Assembly: GCF_945859705.1 (NCBI RefSeq)
Contig: NC_079134.1
Location: forward strand, 33,051,136 to 33,115,135
Direction: 5' to 3'
DNA: 64,000 nucleotides
Source: Episyrphus balteatus
Lineage: Eukaryota > Arthropoda > Insecta > Diptera > Syrphidae
Below, piece after piece: positions 13,158 through 25,800 of the stretch; the stretch's first letter is position 1, and the number at the start of each line of letters is the position of its first letter. Position numbers and translations under genes: made by a program. The notes under the pieces are model-generated. The model saw only the letters and a list, made by a program, of their open reading frames with translations. It ran no database searches and was not told the origin of the DNA.

Positions 13158-14960
13158 ATATTGCTACTACTAGTGCTGAAGCACACACAATCCTCATAAA
13201 ATTACCATATAGCATATTTTATGCGCAATTTGTTTACTTTCGTTAAGCACAACATGAGTAAATTTCACAGATTAAATTGAAAACTACATGGACGCAAGGA
13301 GGATGAAAGAATTAATTTATTGTTCACTTGATAAAAATGTAAAAAACGAAGTGTGGATTAATTAATTTAATAATAGAAATTAAAAATATCAAATGAAATT
13401 CATTTACATATACTGAATGAGAAGTATAACTTCAGTCGCGTGTACATGTGTACACACACTCTTTTTTTTAATTTATATTATAGTTCGAAAAATGCGGACA
13501 ATATTTGTAATCACTGCCCTTCTCCTATGAAGAACAAAATTGTAGGTACACTATTGAAAGTAGCGTAACAAGAAAGGTTTTTGCCAATATCCCAATCAGA
13601 TAATGCAAACAAGAAACCCATTCCATTAAAATATTGATTTACCACTGATACTACAAACAAAAATTACATAAAAGCTAAATAGTAATTTCATTTGATAGGT
13701 AATTTTTACAAATCAAACTTTTAAATCGAATAATTGCCCAACCTTGGATTTCGTCACTCAAAAGAGTCTCAAAACTGTGTTTTAATATGAAATTCCATAC
13801 CCAAAACATAGTGAGTGCGCCCACGCGATGACCAAACTGCTATAGCTAACTCGGTCAACTAAATGAACACAAATCACTTTTCTGATCGATATCGCCTGCC
13901 ATTTAGAGGATAATTTGCTTCCTTCATCTCATAAACTTCAAAACTTCCCCAGACACTCCCAAATTTTTAACTCTTTTTTTAGGAAAAAAGACTAAACGAA
14001 CATTGACATCATACACAGCCAGAGACGAAGAAGTCGATGATATGCTGGTTAGTGGCACTATAGCGGTTTATTGCATGCCATAGTGCGAGTTCCGAAAAAA
14101 AAAATCACTACTAACCCCCTTTTCCCCCACTTATATATCAAACTCGAAACAGCGCCATCTAACTTGGGCGGTCTCGGCACATCAAACGAAAAATCCTCTC
14201 TTTGGGATACAACTTGTGTGTGTGTATGTGTTTGTCTGTTGTTTTCATCTAAAGTAGTACCTTGATGAGATGGCGATTTGCCAGTTAGACGAACAAAAAA
14301 AAAACGATACTAAACCGCAATGCAACACAAATCTTATTTGTTTATGCGTGCCATGGGGACGTCGACCGACGACCGCCGAACGAGACGTGGCCCGTCATCT
14401 TGGAAGCCAGGCTTATAGGAATTGGTGAGCGCGCGGCGCGTGCACAGCTATTTATTATTAATAATAATCTGCAAGGCGTTTTATTTATTGCATTTATCTG
14501 GCCATTAACGAACCTTAGATGCTGTCCGTATCTAACTGAGGCACCAGTACAGTACACTACAGCCCCAACATAGCCGGGCCGGGTAGTAACCTGATCTGTG
14601 CGCTTTCATCTCATGCATCTATCTAAAAAAAAAAACGCAATCGGTGGTGGTGGAGCGGGCATCTACAACAAGTATCTAACTTTTTTTTTGTAGGCTGCTA
14701 GATGATGGAGGATGAAACACTTGGTGGTGCATGGTGCAGTGCTTCAATTAAACGTGCCCCAATGTGGGCTTTAATTGCTCCGAAACACATCACAATGGCA
14801 ACAATGAAACATCGCGTCGACAAGCATTCAACTACTATAAGCTGTGTGCCAAACGCTACGCGATAAATCTCATTAAGTACCGCACGCGTGGGAGCTCTCA
14901 CACTGTGTTCCAACTCGATCTAATGATCTTTTAATTGCACCCAGAGAGGGTTTGAGATAC
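13158..14960. other. unassigned DNA, less AT-rich at 14340-14940
   Basis: No gene recognised. From about 14340 the base composition becomes more balanced, with homeodomain-type words such as GGCCATTAACG. It shows no repeat to the rest of the window, so it could be conserved non-coding DNA; this is only a composition-based guess. Confidence 0.35.
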
Positions 14961-14969
14961 CACGTGCGC

Positions 14970-15110
14970 ACACGAAGGATATGGAGATGAAGATAAGGCT
15001 TGGGCGTAGCCATATCAGTCCGAATTAATGTATAAACCCATATCATCACAGATGATAGTTTGAAGGTATATCATGTCAGTAAAGACCCTAATGTTTTAAA
15101 GTATAATTTC
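14970..15110. repeat. ~130-bp duplicated sequence, copy 1
   Basis: This stretch aligns imperfectly with 27805-27945. Shared words in order are ACGA(A/G)GGATATGGA, GAGATAA-like, GTAGCCA, ACCCATATCATC, CAGATGAT and GTTTTAAA-TATA. The copies differ by substitutions and a short insertion. It may be a dispersed repeat or an old segmental duplication. Confidence 0.55.
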
Positions 15111-16700
15111 TGGTGTTTAACTGACTCATCCATACCTTTGAATAGGAACAGGAGTTCGGGAGTATAATAAAACCAACGGAAGGAAAGTAGTGTGTGTGTT
15201 TATAGTTTTAATTTCCGCATATATGTATTATTCTTTAGTATAATTTTTCTTTAAATCAGTTGGAGGTGAAATGCAAAACTGCATTTCTTAATGCTTCTGT
15301 CCTTGTTCAATTTGATCAGATCTTCAAAGTTGATAACAAATAATATTTCAATTATTGGTTGGAATACTTATCAATATTATACTTTTCCAAATTTCAATAA
15401 ATGCTTTCAGTTTTACCCAAATAAAAATTATTGAAAAAGCTGTCGTCTAGAGGGATTTCCCCCCTTAAAGAAAAATAGATATTTTTGCAAGGATCGAAAT
15501 AATTTTTTAGGTTCTTTTTTCGATCAGTTGGTCTAAAAGCTTAAAATTCTTATGTTGGTAGCTAAAACCTAGAACCGGGACAAAACACGTCAAAGAGTAT
15601 AAGGTTGTACTTTTTTTTTTAAGAAAAGATGAAATCCAGAACTTCATAACCCATGAAAAGTGGTGACAAAAATGATACCAGAATGAAAATTGTTAAATAT
15701 GTTTGAGAAATGTTTCATTTAACACACAGTATTTTAAGTGAAAGGTTGTTTTTTTTTTTTTAATTAGGAAAATCAATCATACAAGGTACACTAACAAAAT
15801 TTATTAAAAATGTTGTTTTTTTTCCATGGGAATTACAAATCGAACAAGTCTACACATTTGTTCATGTTTTTTGTTTGAGGTGTTGGCAAGTGTGTGTTTT
15901 TTGTTTTTTTTTTGCAAAAGCTAACTAATAACAATGGTTCCCTATTGAAATAAAGAAGAGGAATAAAGAGACTTCATAAAATAATTTTGTGTCAATTGGT
16001 ATTTTTTTGTAGAGGGAGTAAAAAATGAGTCCTCAAAAGCCATTGATTTGTGTCATACACCTCAAAACTGAAGTATAAACATTTAATTTCGTATAGAAAT
16101 CCTTAGTTTTTTTTTGATGAAGTAATTATTGCCAAATCAGATATAAAAGTAATACCCAATTGAATAACGATAAACATAAAGACAGAAATCTCACGAAAAA
16201 CAAATCAATCAATCAAAATGTATCTCTTCCCTATTAAGACCAAATACCTACCAAAAATCAAAAAATAAATAAATAAAAAGTGCTTTGTTTTGGCACCAAC
16301 CTAAGAACTTCCTTTACTATCGTCCATTCTGAGCTGAAGGAGATGAACCGATAGCTTCGGAAATACAAAATTTGTCTTATTCACGTCTTTCTTAATTCTA
16401 AGAGAGACACTAACACAGTTGTCTTGTCCCTATTACTACTAAACCTACCCAGCCCTACAAAAAAAAAATCATCATTTTTTATAAAAAAGGATTATAAGCG
16501 CTTTTTTAGATCGGTCTTATTCCATTCAGCATAGTAAAATACTATAATATAATTTGTCATACGACCAGATGGACTGAACTTAAATCATCCCTTTACATGC
16601 GTAAAAAAAAACGTAAAAAAAGTACGTATACGCCAGAGTTCATGTGGGCAATGCGGAAATAATGTTAATTGATTTTGTGCCAACATAACCAAATAACACT
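15111..16700. other. unassigned AT-rich DNA
   Basis: No gene or element end was found. A perfect NF-kappaB-type word GGGATTTCCC lies at 15452-15461; alone it carries little weight. Confidence 0.4.
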
Positions 16701-16704
16701 TCCA

Positions 16705-16845
16705 ACTAGGGCTCTTGATACCCGCATACCGATACCCGGGTACCTGTATTTCCGGGTATTACCCGGGGGCCATAAATTCGGGTACCCGTTATAATACGGG
16801 TACCCGGTTATAATTCGGGTATCCGCAATATTTTCGTATCTAGGC
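16705..16845. repeat. cluster of CGGGTACCCG-type palindromic words
   Basis: CGGGTA, GGTACCCG and GGGTACCC words recur about ten times in this short stretch, starting at a GGGCTCTTGATACCCG tip. It looks like one subterminal end of a DNA transposon, but no matching second end was found in the window. A minus-strand open frame crosses it and the next element by chance. Confidence 0.5.
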
Positions 16846-16914
16846 ATAAATAATGTGAATGAAACAGATTTAAGAACATTTCTCGGTCTTTGCTGTTTAC
16901 CACACTGTAAAATC

Positions 16915-17819
16915 GGGTTGGGGTCGAAATTCTGTATGTTGCAAAATTCTGTATTCAAAATACTGTATGCCAAAATACTGTATGTCAAAATTCTGTATGT
17001 GCAAAATGCTGTACGAACAAAATTCTGAAAGTCAAAATTCTGTATAGCAAAATTCTGGTTGGTCATAATACTGTATTTCAAAATTCTGTACATCAAAATT
17101 CTGTATATCGAAATTCCGTAAAAATTCTGTAAAAAATATCGTTTTGATAATGTAAAAAAGTGCGCGCGCACATTTTTACATTATCAAAACGATATTTTTT
17201 ACAGAATTTTTACAGAATTTTGAAATATAGATATATTTAAAAGAGGGTTTACTATGAATTTCTAAGAGATCAACTACATATATAAAGAGGCAAGCTTCTA
17301 ATGCTGATTAATCTAGGTACTTTATTAGGAATTACGGAGAAAAGAGAGAGAAAACAAAACTACACTTATATAAAAAAACAATCTGAATTAAACCACGTTG
17401 CATACCTAAAAAAAAAATAAATTTATATTGATTTTGAGATTTTTTTTGTAAAATGTATTTTGTATATTTAAGAAAAGTTTGATTTGTGTTCCTAGAATTG
17501 ATTTACTTTTTTACTTTAATAATTTTGTTTGTATAAAATTACAACTTTACTGTCAATAATTATATTTAAAGCTAGTATTTAGTGTTTTTTTATCAAAGGA
17601 AATTTCTTTAAAAATACTGTATTGAAAATACAGTATTTTGCCGTACAGAATTTTACAAAACAGAATTTTGCAAGTCAGTATTTTGTTCATACAGTATTTT
17701 GACGTACAGAATTTTGTATTTACAGTATAATGACGTACAGAATTATGGTCTTACAGTATTTTGACCCCACAGAATTTTGTCGTACAGAATTTTGATAAGC
17801 AGAATTATGACCCGCTCCC
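16915..17819. mobile_element. 905-bp TIR element with 9-bp TSD and CAAAATTCTG subterminal arrays (copy A)
   Basis: The left tip GGGTTGGGGTC and right tip GACCCGCTCCC are flanked by a perfect 9-bp duplication TGTAAAATC (16906-16914 and 17820-17828). Inside each end is an array of about a dozen words of the type CAAAATTCTGTA (left) or TACAGAATTTTG (right), in mirror orientation. A short perfect hairpin centres on GTGCGCGCGCAC near 17160. No transposase is seen. GGG...CCC tips with a 9-bp TSD fit Mutator-like elements, but the superfamily is inferred. Confidence 0.82.
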
Positions 17820-17867
17820 TGTAAAATCAATAAATGTATAGTTGGATTCGATCGATTCGACTATAGT

Positions 17868-18696
17868 TACGGTGACCATATTTCTAAAAGTGAAACCCGG
17901 GACCAGTAAAAAATTTGTTGGATCGTTTTGAAAACTTTGTTTTATCAAAAAAAAAAAAAAAAAAATAATAATAAAATAAATAAAATAAAACAAAACAAAA
18001 CAAAATAAAACAAAACAAAACAAAACAAAATAAAATAAAATAAAATAAAATAAAATAAAATAAAATAAAATAAAATAAAATAAAATAAAATAAAATAAAA
18101 TAAAATAAAATAAAATAAAATGCTTAAACAAACATTTTCGTTGAAATCATTTAAGTCGTTTACGAGGAAGTCAAAAATCAAGAAAACGGTTTTATAATAG
18201 GAAATGTTCATAACTTCTGAAAAAATTTGTTTTATTAAAATTGTGAGAGCTGTTTTTTAACATTTTAATTTTATTTTAAATGATTTTGAAATTTTGTAAT
18301 ATGGAATTCAACTGTCCTTAAAAGTTTTGAAATTTAGCTGAGTTCTTTCTCATTCATATGTTGTTCATTATTCGACTTATATTAGTGTAGATTTCCAAAC
18401 TGACAAAAACAAGCTGGAATTAAATTATAATTTATGAAGAATTTTTAAAAACTAATGCTTTTATTCTAAAAATTAAAAAAGAACTTTTATTTTTCAACCA
18501 CTGTTTTCTTGTTTTTCGTATAAAGTAATTAAAATTTTGAATACAAAAATCAGAGAATGTTGAAATACGGGACAATCACGGGACACATTACAAAATACGG
18601 GACACTGATACGTCCCGGGTTTCCTGAATAAAAACCAGGGATAAGCTATAGAAATACGGGACAGTCCCGGGTAAACCGGGACGGATGGTCAACGTA
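17868..18696. mobile_element. TIR element with candidate 8-bp TSD ACTATAGT
   Basis: The ends TACGGTGACCAT and ATGGTCAACGTA are inverted copies, flanked by ACTATAGT at 17860-17867 and 18697-18704. Because ACTATAGT is itself a palindrome, it could be part of the TIR rather than a duplication. CCCGGGAC and ACGGGACA words cluster near both ends. The middle contains A-rich simple repeats. Probably a non-autonomous hAT-like element. Confidence 0.65.
17946..18121. repeat. A-rich tract and (TAAAA)n pentanucleotide repeat
   Basis: An A homopolymer leads into AAAAC/AAAAT words, then about 19 near-pure TAAAA units. Minus-strand open frames across it translate to FILFY repeats and are artefacts. Confidence 0.95.
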
Positions 18697-18821
18697 ACTA
18701 TAGTCGAGGTTAAAAAAAACATAAACAATATTATAAATTATACATAACTTTATTTCTTTTTGACTTTAAGGCTTTTATATAAAACAGTAGTATAGTACAG
18801 TATTTATATAAACAACTAGCT

Positions 18822-19400
18822 GACCCGGTGGACTTCGTTACGCCTCTCCTGCTATTTACTTCCAATGTTGGAGTCAATCTTTTCTTAAAAAAAAAAGAAA
18901 TTGGGTCACAACATCAAACATGAGTTTTTTTAGTTCTATTGACTGCATTATCAAGATTGATGTTTTTGGACTTAAATAAATCTTGGTAGATTCTCAAACT
19001 TAGCCGATATGTACAAAAAAATTCATAAAAAAATCGTTGGAAAAAAATTTAAAAATTAAATTTTGAGTGGACAACCCTAACCATGTAGTGGTATGAAAAT
19101 AGATGTTGGCCGATTCTTAGACTTACCCGATATACCCACAAAATTTCATAAAAATCGTTCCAAAAATATATTTAAAAAATGTTTGGTTGGACCACCCTAA
19201 CCATTTTATGATATGAAAATTCATATTGGCAGAATGGCCGATTCTCAGACTTCCCGACAAAAATTGTTACACTCGTGAAACTTGGCAAAAAGTTTGCTTT
19301 TGGGATAAGAACCAAGGATCAAAAAAGTAAAAAAATAAAATGCACTACTGGGGTCGCACGTACTTGCTCTTATGTTAAAAGTAGATCTTATCTTAAAGCT
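18822..19400 (+). repeat. dispersed insect repeat starting CTAGCTGACCCGG
   Basis: It starts ACTAGCTGACCCGGTGGACT and then carries two tandem diverged segments with the words ACCCTAACCAT, TATGAAAAT, GCCGATTC-CAGACTT and AAATTTCATAAAAATCG (about 19065 and 19182). I recognise this type of text as a repeat common in insect genomes, but cannot assign a superfamily from memory. Partial relatives are at about 33555-33890 and 51120-51330. The terminal piece at 19355-19390 (CACGTACTTGC..TTATGTTAAAA) recurs at 58526. Confidence 0.6.
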
Positions 19401-19519
19401 TTTTATCAAAAAATGAGGTTTTAAATCATGAATTATATCTTTTGATCTGATATTATATACAATATTCCATTAGTTTTTAGTTAATCTATTAAAAATAATT
19501 TTAAAAGCATATAATTTTT

Positions 19520-19590
19520 TACCACACCCGGGAATCGAACTTCGTATCTGCTTGGTGGTAGTCCACCACTGTACCCACTCGGCCATCCTA
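19520..19590 (-). pseudogene. tRNA-like sequence (tRNA pseudogene or SINE head)
   Basis: Read on the minus strand, the sequence has a good A box (TGGCCGAGTGGG, 19574-19585) and a perfect B box (AGTTCGATTCC, 19531-19541) at tRNA-like spacing. It also has a strong hairpin in the anticodon-arm position (TGGTGG/CCACCA). The T stem does not pair and the acceptor stem is poor, so it is not a functional tRNA. It may be a decayed tRNA or the 5' head of a tRNA-derived SINE. Confidence 0.6.
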
Positions 19591-19772
19591 GTATATTCAT
19601 TAATGAAATCAAAAACTTAATCAGTTCAAATAGCAAAAAAATGTCCGAGCTAAATTATTCAATGTCAAAACCCAAAAGTGTCCGAGCTAGATTATTTAAT
19701 ATCAAAACCAAAAATCAAATACAAAACTTGGTAATTTCTGTAAGGCTCCTATAAATTCATTAAACAGACTTA

Positions 19773-19868
19773 GCCCTAGTTTGTTCACAGTCGATTATCT
19801 TTTAATAAAGGATTATTCCATACAAAATTCCTTGATTAAAAGATAATCGAGTGTGAACAAACCGGCCC
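19773..19868. mobile_element. 96-bp foldback MITE with TTA target duplication
   Basis: The ends GCCCTAGTTTGTTCACAGTC and inverted GGGCCGGTTTGTTCACACTC pair over more than 40 bases around a short loop. TTA lies on both sides (19770-19772 and 19869-19871). This fits a PIF/Harbinger-type MITE. Confidence 0.72.
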
Positions 19869-19871
19869 TTA

Positions 19872-20621
19872 TCCGATAAACAAGCTTTCTTCGTTGAAGT
19901 ATCTTTAACAGTATTTAAACAACTTATTAGAAGTTGTTAAACAAGTCAGAACTTCTATAAGCAGTTAATTTTTGAAGCAAGCTCAATACAAGCTGTATAA
20001 AAAGTAGAACCTGGAAGATTTCAATTTACAGAAGCTGTTGTGCTAGTTGGGATGTGTACATTCGTGAGCATTGATGAGATTATGTAACATTCGCGTATCA
20101 GAAATCAGAATAAAATGCACGACACTTATAAGAAACATCAAAGTGTTATATGTATTCTTATGACGGAAAGAAACAACTTTCTTCAAAATAAACTTTTTTT
20201 TGTTAAAACCTTACCAACGCATATATGGTTCTTTTGAGAAATAGAAAATTAATTTTATAAAAACGTTACAATTATTATTGTTTAAACCGTGTTTGTTATG
20301 GGTAATTTTTTAAAGGCTCATATTTTTCAAAACGAACGACTTATTACTTATAAATAAATTAAACTTTGGATTCAGCACATGACAAAGTTCGAACGAAATA
20401 AAGAGTTTTTTTTTTAAGGATGACTCAACTCCTTGCTGTTTGTGTAAAATGTTTGCGACACAAGAACTTTGAAAAAAACTCTAGGTACTCTGAATGTGAA
20501 AGGAGGAGACAGTAGTACGAATCTGTCGAGAGCACTATAATAATGCAACTAGGTATACCACTTTCAGTACCGCAGCACAACGTTTAACTCTCGATCAAAG
20601 ATTAATAAAAAGAAATAAAAA
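19872..20621. other. unassigned DNA left of the errantivirus
   Basis: This is where the 5' LTR should begin, but no copy of the 3' LTR start is found. A purine-rich run GAAAGGAGGAG lies at 20498-20508 and weak similarity to the end of the 3' LTR begins near 20581. Otherwise unassigned. Confidence 0.4.
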
Positions 20622-20679
20622 GAGCAAAAAGTACAAAAACTGTTTTTTTTTAGTTCAAATAATTAACAAATCCATAACT
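20622..20679 (+). repeat. 5' LTR remnant (last 58 bases)
   Basis: These bases match 27736-27792 of the 3' LTR with one difference in T-run length (9 versus 8). Upstream of 20622 identity is lost; a weakly similar block with an AATAAA signal (20581-20621) suggests a diverged LTR rather than simple host DNA. A full LTR of 317 bp is expected. Confidence 0.75.
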
Positions 20680-20696
20680 GGCGCCCGAGCAGATTA
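20679..20696 (+). other. primer binding site, tRNA-Lys type
   Basis: TGGCGCCCGA directly follows the LTR end, matching the first ten bases of the complement of the tRNA-Lys(UUU) 3' end; the next bases match less well. The T may be shared with the LTR end. Confidence 0.8.
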
Positions 20697-21336
20697 TCGC
20701 GGAATAAATAACCGTTTACTGAAAACCCGTGCAAACTTAAATAAAATAAGCTAAACCCGGTTAAAGTTAAAAAAAAGAAAAAAGTGAATTAAAACACTAA
20801 ATGCAAAAAGTGAACTAAGACACTAAAAGCAAATAAAAAAAAAAAAAAAAGTGGATAAAAAGTGGATTAAAACACACAAAAAGTGAACTAAGACAGTGCG
20901 TAACTCCCCTGAGGAAAAGAGGCCCCCCAGTAGCAACCAGCAAAAAGGAGGTGAAATTATTTACCAGCCGCCCAGGACATAAGGAAGATGATAATTACAA
21001 TCATAATAGCGTAAGGAAGTTTATTAATTTAAAAAAAAAAAAATTTTTTTTTCAAAAGAAAATTATTTTTAATTTAATTAATTCAAAATAAATTAAAATA
21101 ATACGACAAAATATATAAATAAATTTATATAAGAATTTATTACAAAAAAAAGTGACACAAATTAAAAAAGAAATAATTACGCAACAAGCGAAAAAAGAAA
21201 CAAATTTTTATATTACAAAAAATCCAAGAATAAATATTTTTTATATTTCAAAAATATTATCTTCACAAAAGTGTAGAAAAATTTAAATCAAGAATAAATA
21301 GTTTTAAGAAAAATATATAAACATAAAAAGTGCAAC
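20697..21336 (+). other. errantivirus 5' leader
   Basis: About 640 bases, very A-rich, with no long open frame. It would contain the packaging signal and the splice donor for env mRNA, neither of which I can place. It contains short direct repeats of AAAAGTGAA(C/T)TAAGACACTAAA-like text at 20780-20900. Confidence 0.6.
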
Positions 21337-22848
21337 ATGGCAAACCAAAACAATAATTTAGTTCCCCCACCTATTAACCCCCCTAATTTGAATATACCCC
21401 CTCCAAATCCACAACCACAAGGGAATCGACCACCACCACCTATTCAACCTGCCTTTATCGCTTCTCCGGAATTAATAAATATTATCGCTGAAGTAGTTAA
21501 TTCAATAGTTAGGCCAGACTTTGATGCTGTCCCTACACGGGACCAAGCCATTCGCCCCGAATTATTGAACAATTTGGAAGAACTTGATAAGATACCCGAT
21601 GTCGTAAGATCCTTGCGGGATTTTTCGGGTAAGTCAGGAGAATTCAGCTCCTGGCGCAAAAGTGTAGAACGTATCTTAAAAATTTATGAACCTCTCCAAG
21701 GTACACCAAAGTTCTACGGTATCTTGAGTATAATTCGTAATAAAATTATTGGTGATGCAGACGCCGTATTGGAGTCGTATAATACTCCACTAGACTGGAG
21801 AGCAATCTCCAAATGTCTAACCTTACACTATGCGGATAAAAGAGATTTGGGTACTTTAGAGTACCAAATGACATCTCTTGTTCAAGGATATTCTTCAGTG
21901 CAAGAGTTCTACCAATCGGTATATAAACACTTGTCACTCCTCCTAAATAAGATTTCCTGCATGGACGTTGGTCAAGAGGCCATCTCTCTGTTGACTAGCA
22001 ACTACAGGGACAAGGCATTGGATACTTTCATTAGAGGCCTAAACGGAGATCTTCCAAGACTCCTAGGCATGAAAGAGCCGTCGGACCTCCCAGAAGCCTT
22101 AAACTTATGCCAAAAACTGGAAAATCAAAAATTTCGCTCCCAATATGCGAGCAACCATCAAAATCAGCAACATTTAGGAAACTATCAAAAATTCCAAAAT
22201 AGACGACAACAACCAACATTGTCCACCGGATATGCACAGAATAGGAGAACACCACAACAAAATGCTTTCTATCCAGAAATTGCCTACTTGCCACAACCTA
22301 ACAACAGTATCCCTAATCTTGCCTACCAAAATAAGCAAAGAAACTATCCCAACTACCCCAACTACACGCACCCTAATTATAACTACCCCAATCCTAATTA
22401 CCCTAACTATACACAAACACAACCTAACTATAATTTTCCCAATTTTGCTCCTCCACGCCCACCCAAACCCCAACCCAAACCGGAACCAATGGAGACATCA
22501 ACTATCCACTCTGGTGCCGTAAACTACCAGAACCGTCCCCAACCGTTTAAATACGCTGGTAAAAGGACACAAGGGTTCAACCCTTCAGTTCAAAATATGG
22601 TACCTCAGAAAATCCAAAGGAATTTTCATATAAACTCTGAAAATCCAGTTCCATCATCTTCAAATATACCTCCAGATTTCACCCTGCAGCCAACTGGATA
22701 TATCTCTCCTAACGATGCTTATGCCTTCTACCAACAACCAAACGTACAAGAAGCAGAAAACGATCCCGATCTTTATAATTATATGCAAGAACAGATTGAA
22801 GATCAGGAACCCGAAGCCGATGAATGTGACATTCATTTTTTAGGTTAA
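21337..22848 (+). CDS. errantivirus Gag, 503 aa
   Basis: Structural polyprotein that assembles the particle. It starts at an ATG in good context. Residues 1-40 are rich in Pro and Asn; a capsid-like core (about 90-270) contains LRDFSGKSGEF, FYGILSIIRNKI and LGTLEYQMTSL, matching the Ty3/gypsy Gag family. Residues 270-400 are Gln/Asn/Pro/Tyr-rich with repeated NYPN units. No CCHC zinc knuckle is present, as is common in errantiviruses. The C terminus is acidic (DPDLYNY, EPEADECD). The stop at 22846 follows a slippery heptamer, so a fraction of ribosomes should continue into pol. The frame is intact. Confidence 0.93.
   Translation: MANQNNNLVPPPINPPNLNIPPPNPQPQGNRPPPPIQPAFIASPELINIIAEVVNSIVRPDFDAVPTRDQAIRPELLNNLEELDKIPDVVRSLRDFSGKSGEFSSWRKSVERILKIYEPLQGTPKFYGILSIIRNKIIGDADAVLESYNTPLDWRAISKCLTLHYADKRDLGTLEYQMTSLVQGYSSVQEFYQSVYKHLSLLLNKISCMDVGQEAISLLTSNYRDKALDTFIRGLNGDLPRLLGMKEPSDLPEALNLCQKLENQKFRSQYASNHQNQQHLGNYQKFQNRRQQPTLSTGYAQNRRTPQQNAFYPEIAYLPQPNNSIPNLAYQNKQRNYPNYPNYTHPNYNYPNPNYPNYTQTQPNYNFPNFAPPRPPKPQPKPEPMETSTIHSGAVNYQNRPQPFKYAGKRTQGFNPSVQNMVPQKIQRNFHINSENPVPSSSNIPPDFTLQPTGYISPNDAYAFYQQPNVQEAENDPDLYNYMQEQIEDQEPEADECDIHFLG
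22836..22842 (+). promoter_or_regulatory. -1 ribosomal frameshift site TTTTTTA
   Basis: The heptamer sits exactly in the X XXY YYZ register of the gag frame, two codons before the gag stop. The pro-pol frame is the -1 frame and is open from 22830. This is the classical arrangement for making a Gag-Pol fusion. I did not model any downstream stimulatory RNA structure. Confidence 0.85.
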
Positions 22849-25800
22849 ATGACTCTTCGCTGCCATATTTTCAATGCAGAACGAAGAGTGGACAGCTACT
22901 AAATTTTCTTATTGATACAGGCTCGAGTAAAAATTACATCCAACCATGTTTGGTAGAGAAACCTCTTCCAAACGAACAAACATTTTTGGCAAAATCAATT
23001 GCAGGTAACATTGAAATAACGAAACACACGTTCGTTAACCTATTTAATCTAAATGACGTCAAACTGAAATTCTACCTTCTCCCAACCCTTAAATCTTTTC
23101 ATGGGATCTTGGGAAATGATAGTCTTAAAAATTTACATGCAGTTATTCATCCAAAAGATAATTTTATGTCAATTTTAGGCAAAACTAAAATTCGATTTAA
23201 ACAACTTAAGTCACAATACGTAAACCCCATAGGTATAAAAATTGACCATATGTCAGAATCGCAGAAAAAAACTATAGCCACTATCTCTCAAAAATTCAAA
23301 CCTCTATTCGCTAATCCAAATGAAAAACTTACATACACAACAAGAGTCATAGGAGAAATACGCACCAACACAGATTCCCCAGTATACTCGAAATATTACC
23401 CTTACCCCGCCTCATTAAAAGATGAAGTGGAAAAACAGATAAATGAGCTTTTGGAAAACAATATAATTAAACCTTCTCGATCCCCATACAATTCACCTGT
23501 GTGGATTGTACCAAAAAAACCCGACTCATCAGGAAAAAAGAACTTCAGACTTGTAATTGATTACAGAAAATTAAACGAGGTCACTATCTCTGATCGTTAC
23601 CCCATCCCAGAAATTAACGAAATATTATCCCATTTAGGTCAAAGCAAATTCTTTTCAGTTCTCGATTTAAAAAGTGGTTTCCACCAAATTCCCCTAAAAC
23701 GTTCCGATACGGAGAAAACAGCTTTTTCCATTAACGGAGGCAAATACGAATTCACCCGACTTCCCTTCGGACTTAAGAATGCGCCATCCATTTTCCAACG
23801 TGCAGTTGACGACATTCTGCGCGCTTACATCGGTAAAATATGTTATGTCTACATCGACGACATAATTATATTTAGTCAAAACGAAAAAGACCATGCATGT
23901 CACATAGAAAAAGTACTACACACACTATGCGAGGCAAACATGAAGGTACAACTAGACAAATGCCACTTCTTCAAAGAAGAAGTAGAATTTTTGGGCTTCA
24001 TTGTATCGTCAAAAGGTCTAACGACAAACCCTTCCAAAGTTCAAGCAATAGCAAATTTCCCAATTCCAAAAAACCTAAAAGAATTACGATCATTCTTAGG
24101 ATTGGCCGGATATTACAGACGGTTCATTCACGATTATGCTAAATTAGCAAAACCATTAACGAGAATGTTACGCGGCAAAGAGGGCCACATTTCAAAATTC
24201 AAATCGAGCAAAGTTTTAATTTCACTATCCACCGAAGCAATAGAAGCTTTTAACAAACTTAGAAAATCCCTTACTTCTAAAGATGTAATCCTCGCCTACC
24301 CTGACTTTAAAAAAAGTTTCGAACTCACAACCGATGCATCAGAGTACGCAATCGGTGCAGTTCTCTCGCAAGATGACAGACCAATAATGTTCATTTCAAG
24401 GTCATTAGACAAGACAGAAGAACATTATGCTGTCAACGAAAAAGAAATGCTTGCCATCATTTGGGCATTGGACAGCTTCAGAAATTATTTATACGGAACA
24501 GCTCATGTTAAAATTTATACAGACCACCAGCCGCTTACATACGCTATGAGTAACAAGAATAACAATTCGAAAATGAAACGCTGGAAAGAAATCCTTGAAG
24601 AATACGACCACAAAATTATATACAAACCAGGGAAAAGCAACGTAGTCGCAGATGCACTATCGCGTGCTCCACAAAACTCCGAAGTATTCTCACTTACCGC
24701 ATCTCAACATAGTGACCAAAGCTCGTCGCATAATTTAATCCCTAGTGTTGAAAGCCCAATTAACGTTTTTAAAAATCAAATCTTTCTTCTCATTGGCAAA
24801 GAAACAAAATACGAATTTAAAATCCCTTTCCCAACCTACCATAGACATATATTCACACAACCAGATTATACTATAGACCAGTTAATTTCAATATTTAAAA
24901 GAGTTTTAAACCCAAGTGTTATAAATGGTCTTTATACCAACGAATCAATTATGGGAAGAGTTCAAGAAATGTATCCGCTTCACTATCAAACTTTTAGAAT
25001 TCGTTTCACTCAAACACAAGTTACCGACCTCACAAATGTAATCGATCAGAATGAAGAAATCTTAAAAGAACACAATAGAGCCCATAGGAACGCTAAAGAA
25101 AACAAAATTCAACTCCTTTTCAAATATTATTTCCCAAAGATGAACGCTCGAATTTCCGAAATTATTAAACAGTGTAGAATATGCAAAGAACAAAAATATG
25201 AACGACATCCTAATAAACCAAAAATTCAAGAAACCCCAATTCCACAATTTCCAGGCGATATAGTTCATATTGACATTTACTCAACAGATTCAAAACAGAT
25301 ACTCACTGCAATAGACAAATTTTCAAAATATGCGCAAGTAAAAATTATTAAATCAAAAGCTATATTCGATATAATTGAACCTTTAAGGCAGCTCATATTT
25401 TCCTTCGGCGGCGGCGTACCGAAAAAAATAATTTTCGACAACGAAAAATCATTCAATTCAGCAACAATATCCTTCATGCTTCAAGATCAGTTAGGAATCC
25501 AAATTTATACCACCCCTCCTTACAGCAGTTCGGTAAACGGTCAAATAGAAAGATTCCATTCGACACTCTCTGAGATAATGCGTTGTTTAAAAGCTGAACG
25601 ACCTCGAATGCCATTTGATCAACTTCTTGATTGCTCTGTATACGAATATAATTACTCTATTCATTCTGTTACAAATAAAAGACCAATCGAAGTATTCTTC
25701 GGTAGGACTGTTACAACAGATCCGAAGCAATTCGAATCAGCAAGACAGGAAAATATTGAAAACCTCCGATTGAAGCAGAGTAAAGATTTGCAAACCCATA